64,000 bases of DNA from Drosophila miranda. Taxonomy: Eukaryota > Arthropoda > Insecta > Diptera > Drosophilidae. This document shows, piece after piece, positions 59,818 to 64,000 of the stretch. Within the stretch, counting starts at the first letter, position 1, and each line of letters opens with the position of its first letter. The position numbers were made by a program, and so were the translations under genes. The notes below the pieces were generated by a model. That model ran no database searches, had not been told where the DNA came from, and saw only the letters and a list, made by a program, of their open reading frames with translations. Location: positions 9,114,001-9,178,000 of the forward strand of contig NC_046674.1 in assembly GCF_003369915.1 (NCBI RefSeq), in the 5' to 3' direction.

Positions 59818-62800
59818 GTGAGTTCTATTTATTGTTCGCCCTCGTTTTTGCCATTTTCAAATATTCTCAGCTCAAGCGCATGGTAAAATCTAGCCATGCT
59901 GATGGGTTCCAAAATTATTATCGGCTATTTATGCTGATACAAAATTATACCCCTATACTCCTTAAATATCTCGTATAAAAATCAAAAATCAACATTTTCT
60001 TAACATTTCACGTATGCTCTCCAGTGCTTCGAAAACCCCCGGTTAGCACACTGTTCAGGCAATGCTCCTTAGACCTTTGGCCCGCAAGCTGTAAAACCGA
60101 AAAAGCGTTGATAATAAGCGGTTTTTGTGATTTTGGTTGCCAAAAAAAGGCAAAACTGGCCCAAAAGCGAGGTGCATCCATAAATTGCCAGGCTCCGACT
60201 GTATGTCGGTGCTGCTGCTGCTGCCACGGCTGATGGTGTCGTAATTGGCAATGCGGGCCAAAACAATTGCAAGCGCGTGACGTGGCCGCCACTGAGTGAC
60301 GACCTGACGACGACTGGCCGCCTGTTTGACTACCGCTCGAACCGCTTCGATGGCCCCAGCCCCAACCCCGACTCCAACCCCAAGCCGTTGCAGATTTTTG
60401 CACATTTTTTCCCTCTGTGTTTTTTGGCCAAATTTGTGCCTTACAAAAGAGCAAGGCGTCGCGGGCCTCGAAAGTGGCACACAGTTGGCATGGGTCCTGC
60501 GAGCGGGACATTTAACAATTTCTTTATTGCTGCACATGCATATTTATGTGCTGACTTGCTGGCTTGTAGCTGTGGCTGTTCCTGTTCCTGTTACTGTTAC
60601 TGTTACTGGCTTCCCCCTGCACCATAATTCTCACGTTATTTATGCGCCAGCATTCTCGGATCTCGGCTCTCTCACTAAAGGGCGCCACCAGCGAACGGAT
60701 GGGGCAAGAGCCAGAAACAATGAAAAGAACGGGAACGGGAACTGCAACAGCAACAAAATGCGGAAGTTTTTCTTACGAAGAAACTGTGCCAACAAAGTGC
60801 AACATGAAATGCTCATTCCCGTTCCCAATCCGTACCCCAATCCCCATTTCCATGCCACTCCGTTGCCTGCATAAATCTCCATCCACGAGCGGGTCGAAAG
60901 CAGATCCAGATCTAGATCCCCCAGCCCCCCCACTGGGCCAGACAGCGCCAGACAGTGTGAATGGCTTCATTGCTTTGTTTAGAAACGTTTAGGCTAAAAT
61001 TAAATTTGAATTTTTAATTGTTAAGGGCCCCGGCCCCCCGAACGGATGAACGAACGGAACACCTGCGGACTGACTGACCTCCCCTCAAGCCCGGGGCTTT
61101 CCTTTGCAGAGAAAGATGAGATGAGATGAGATCTCAATGGGGGCAGACAGGGAAGCCCTTGACAGATCCATAAAATTATAAAAACATCCATCAAAATTCT
61201 CAGCCCCGCCAGAGACCAGTACCGTACGTACAAAAAGAGAAGCCACAGCCACAGCCAGAGCCACAAAATGAAATGCAGTCTGGGGCCAATTAATCAAAAA
61301 TTAAAAACTGTTGAATTTTACAAGAAATGCAACCAACGAAATATTGGTCAGGCCTTCGCTCCGGTCTGTGCCACGATCCGAAAGATGTTCGGGATCAAGA
61401 GGGGGAAGGGGGGTAGGAGATGAGGAGATGAGAATGAGGGGCCAAAGTTTGAGTGCGGTTTATTGATTTACGATTTATTTTCATTGGATGGCACGCAGAA
61501 ATTGATGAGCCAGCCGATGGCTGCAGGCCAAAAGGTGACCCCGGAGCAGAGCGGAGAAAAGCGGGTGTGTGGGCATAATGGACTGCGTCGGATGGAACCA
61601 GAGGCTAATAAATGGATGCGGCTAGCGTATACACATTAAAAATCTCACGATTATAGGCCATGAAACACACACGGATGAGTCACACCTCATAGAGTCTCAG
61701 AATTCAATGCACGAGCTAGATACGAAAGTATCCTGGAGTAATCCAGGAAGCAAGGGAAGTTCAATAAGCCCTTGAAAAGCTTTACCGAATCACCTTTATC
61801 TCCTTTCTTTTAAGGAAATGGATTCTGCTCAGCTTGTATCCTTGACTCGGGCCCTGTAAATTGATAAATATTAATAAGCCCCCCGTCAAAATGTTTTCCC
61901 TTCACTAAATTTAATTAATAATTTAAATACGACGGCCCCATAAATAGTCGCTATTTACTTTTGCACCTCCCATTGTGCTGGCCTTGGGCGAGGAGGGCTT
62001 TCGTGATTTATTTAAATCTTTATATTAAATCTTGCCTTTGTGTGCGATTCTCCGGACAGATGACAGATGGGAGATGAAACCCACCAATTAGCCATAGATG
62101 GGGAGTCTTTCAATGGGTCTCCATTTGACTTAAATCATTTTTATTGGGCCTCTTTTCAGGGGAGGGTCATTTGGGAACCAGTTTGCATTTTGTCAATCTT
62201 TACAACTGCAACGTGAATGCATTTAAAAAACAGTTAAAAGCCAAACAGTTAAAAACCAGAGCCACAAAAAACTTGGCGACACTTAACAGCTGTAAACGGC
62301 TTTAGTGCCTGGCTTTGGCTTTGGCTCGGATTCGGACTCGGACTCGGGCTCTGGCTTATGGCTAAAATATGCCGGGAAAAGTGCAAGCCATGCCTACTCC
62401 GGCTGTCCGACTGTCCGGCTGTCCGGCCTGCCTGCCTGCCGCCTGTGTGGTTATCGTGTTTCCAAATGAAAATGTGAAATAAATTTATAAGAAAAAACAT
62501 AAAAATATTGTTGCCACAGTCATAAAATGAATTTTTATGTCCGTGTCTTCCACAGATGATGACGGGGAGGAGGAGCAGAAGGAGGAGGAGGAGGCTGAGA
62601 AGCCGGAGTGAAAATGCCTGAGGCCCAGGCCAGGCCAGGCCAGGCCTTAGGCTGATCCGAAAGTGCGGGGATCTGCTGGCTAACTGTTTGGGCCATTTGT
62701 GGTCCAGTGCAGTCCACAAACTGGGCAGCTAATCTGATTTGCTACATGAAATTAGAATTTAAATTGGCCAGACCAACGAATGCGCAATTCCAGACGAGGG

Positions 62801-63170
62801 CCCAGGCCAAATGCATCATTAGCCCGACTGTATTTGCGTCCAATCCACCCACCCACTACCCCGCCACACGACGACGACGACGACGACGACAACGACAACA
62901 ACAAACAACGACAAGAAGAACAACCACGACAACGACAACGGCTGCCAGAAGAAGAACAACCACGACGAGGAGGAGAGCATTGAACACATTTTTAGACTTG
63001 CTTCCTGGTCCCGTGGTCCAGCTTTATTTGGATTTTCACTTGGCGTAAAACTGCAACGCCCCTGTGACCACAGCCCCAAACGTGGATGGAGATGATGGCC
63101 CCGATGGAGACGATGGAAACGACTGCAACAACCAAGACGACGACGCACTGCCTCGGCAGTTTTTCTAATA
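59818..63170. other. Non-coding stretch, probably intron or intergenic
   Basis: No gene recognised. ORFs near 60.0-60.9 kb are overlapping, unsupported and partly built of GAACGG and CTGTTA simple runs. A GGAGGA run occurs at 62560-62600 and a GACGAC/CAACGA run at 62869-62950. Confidence 0.45.
62869..62990. repeat. GAC/AAC trinucleotide-rich tract
   Basis: Imperfect GAC, AAC and AAG triplets over about 120 nt. Long ORFs across it in several frames are a by-product of the repeat. Confidence 0.8.
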
Positions 63171-63179
63171 ATATTTCAG

Positions 63180-63440
63180 TCATGTCCAGGGCCCCAGCAA
63201 AGGAAGGGGCAGCGGCAGTGGCAGCGGCAGGGGCAGTGGCAAGTGCAGCTTTCAGTTTTGTTCATTTTCTGCGAGGAGAATTATTACAGCACTCAGCTGA
63301 AAGTCTGCCGAGGTGGAAATCCAATATGCGACTGGACAGATACCCCGAGATGCATGCCCCTGGGAAAGAATGCAGGAATCAATGTGTATCGCGGAAGCGA
63401 CTTCTCCTCCGCAGCCTCTGCTCTGCTCAAATGTCTTTGA
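63180..63440 (+). pseudogene. Doubtful cysteine-rich small ORF
   Basis: The frame ending with the TGA at 63438-63440 reads, after a Gln/Arg-rich stretch, FCEENYYSTQLKVCRGG, then NPICDWTDTPRCMPLGKNAG and ALLKCL. Five Cys lie within about 56 residues, and the composition looks protein-like and secreted. There is no in-frame ATG. It opens at an acceptor-like ATATTTCAG (63179). A different frame from ATG 63183 gives a 110-aa ORF with an Ala-rich hydrophobic start. AATAAA follows at about 63600. It could be the last exon of an unrecognised gene, a frameshifted relic, or chance. Confidence 0.25.
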
Positions 63441-64000
63441 AGAACTTGTCAGCACTAAATCAGTTTGGACTTGGATGGATGTCCGCTGATATATGGGCAA
63501 ACTATTCTGAATAATGTATGAACGGAGTCTGGGATTTGATGTAGACTTTTCTAGCTATTGGCAGATTGATTGAGTTATGAACTGAATCGAATTTCAAACA
63601 ATAAACAAGTTTTAAATTAGGATTCTGCTATGGATTGCCGGGGAATATCAATGTTTCTCCTCTCAAAGCATCAGCCAACTCCCTGCTAAAGTGAATATGC
63701 ATTCTGGAGGCTGTGCACTCTACCGATTCGTGTGGCAGAAACCGCCAGTCACGGCTAACCGCCAGCCAGCCAGCCAACCAGCCAACCAGCCAGCCAGCAG
63801 CCAGTTCTAATTTGCCTGTAAATTTGTCTTGCTCTCTCTCTCGGCTGGGGATTATGCAATAAAAGATGCACAAAGAATTTGTTGCGTTGCAGAAAAGTGA
63901 AAAGAAAATTGCCGCAAGTGTCAGACGGTCTAAGAGTCGCAAGAGTTGCAGCTGAACCTAGGGATTGGATATGGAGATGCAGATCCAAATGCAGATGGGT
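63441..64000. other. Right edge, no gene recognised
   Basis: A CCAGCCAG tetranucleotide-type run (63764-63800) and ordinary sequence. No supported ORF. Confidence 0.5.

Noticed and set aside
61085-61297. Hydrophobic leucine/tryptophan ORF with a GTACGT donor as the missing slow signal-peptide exon
   Set aside because: It starts at TTG rather than ATG and derives from a GCCACA simple repeat. The phase match in one frame is likely coincidence.
62707-63048. 113-codon plus-strand ORF with Asp/Thr/Arg runs
   Set aside because: Created by the GAC/AAC trinucleotide tract; several frames are open at once.
1-64000. tRNA, rRNA, CRISPR array, or complete transposon
   Set aside because: None recognised on either strand. 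No tRNA-like B-box arrangement, no regularly spaced direct repeats with unique spacers, and no transposase or reverse transcriptase motifs.

Overview
The window is animal nuclear DNA, almost certainly from a Drosophila species of the subgenus Sophophora. The evidence is compact multi-exon genes with GT-AG introns of 55-80 nt, TATA-box and housekeeping-type fly core promoters, many short microsatellites (CA, GA, CAG), and recognisable fly proteins. The gene set corresponds to cytological region 64A-B of D. melanogaster 3L (Muller element D): nAChRbeta1 (ARD/64B), CG15021 and its relatives, dusky-like, Dor, Syx17 and slowdown. An obscura-group species would fit the expanded simple repeats, but I cannot prove the species from the sequence. 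No viral, bacterial, CRISPR or tRNA/rRNA features were seen, and no intact transposon.

Layout. (1) 0.7-5.7 kb: three plus-strand genes for secreted proline/tyrosine-rich extracellular-matrix or cuticle-type proteins carrying YLPP repeats. (2) 9.7-10.6 kb: a fourth, more divergent minus-strand member, then a 9-kb gap. (3) 19.7-21.4 kb, minus: the CG15021-like gene. All five have a TATA box, a first coding exon that is only the ATG, and a second exon with the rest. (4) 23.0-28.8 kb, minus: nAChRbeta1, six coding exons, 523 aa. (5) 32.8-35.4 kb, minus: a zona-pellucida-domain membrane protein, best match dusky-like (dyl), seven coding exons, 606 aa. (6) 40.0-41.6 kb, minus: Dor (TP53INP family, LC3-interacting motif), four coding exons, 427 aa. 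(7) About 12 kb without a recognisable gene. (8) 54.0-56.0 kb: a tail-to-tail pair, the ribosome-biogenesis protein LLPH (plus) and Syntaxin 17 (minus), bracketed by an inverted duplication that contains both promoters. (9) 57.3-58.3 kb, minus: slowdown (EMI + two EGF + coiled coil), first exon not resolved. (10) 59.2-64 kb: a probable 5' UTR exon of a plus-strand gene extending beyond the window, non-coding DNA, and a doubtful cysteine-rich ORF at 63.2-63.4 kb.

The genes do not form one pathway. They fall into an extracellular group (YLPP proteins, dyl, slow), a synaptic receptor (nAChRbeta1) and an autophagy/housekeeping group (Dor, Syx17, Llph). Promoter type follows this split: TATA boxes for the cuticle-like genes, Ohler motif 1/6 sites for the housekeeping pair. 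The points most worth following up are the inverted promoter-bearing duplication around Llph/Syx17, the ATG-only first exons shared by all five YLPP genes, an in-frame stop-free intron at the M1-M2 junction of the receptor, and a 60-nt tandem expansion in the CG15021-like gene.
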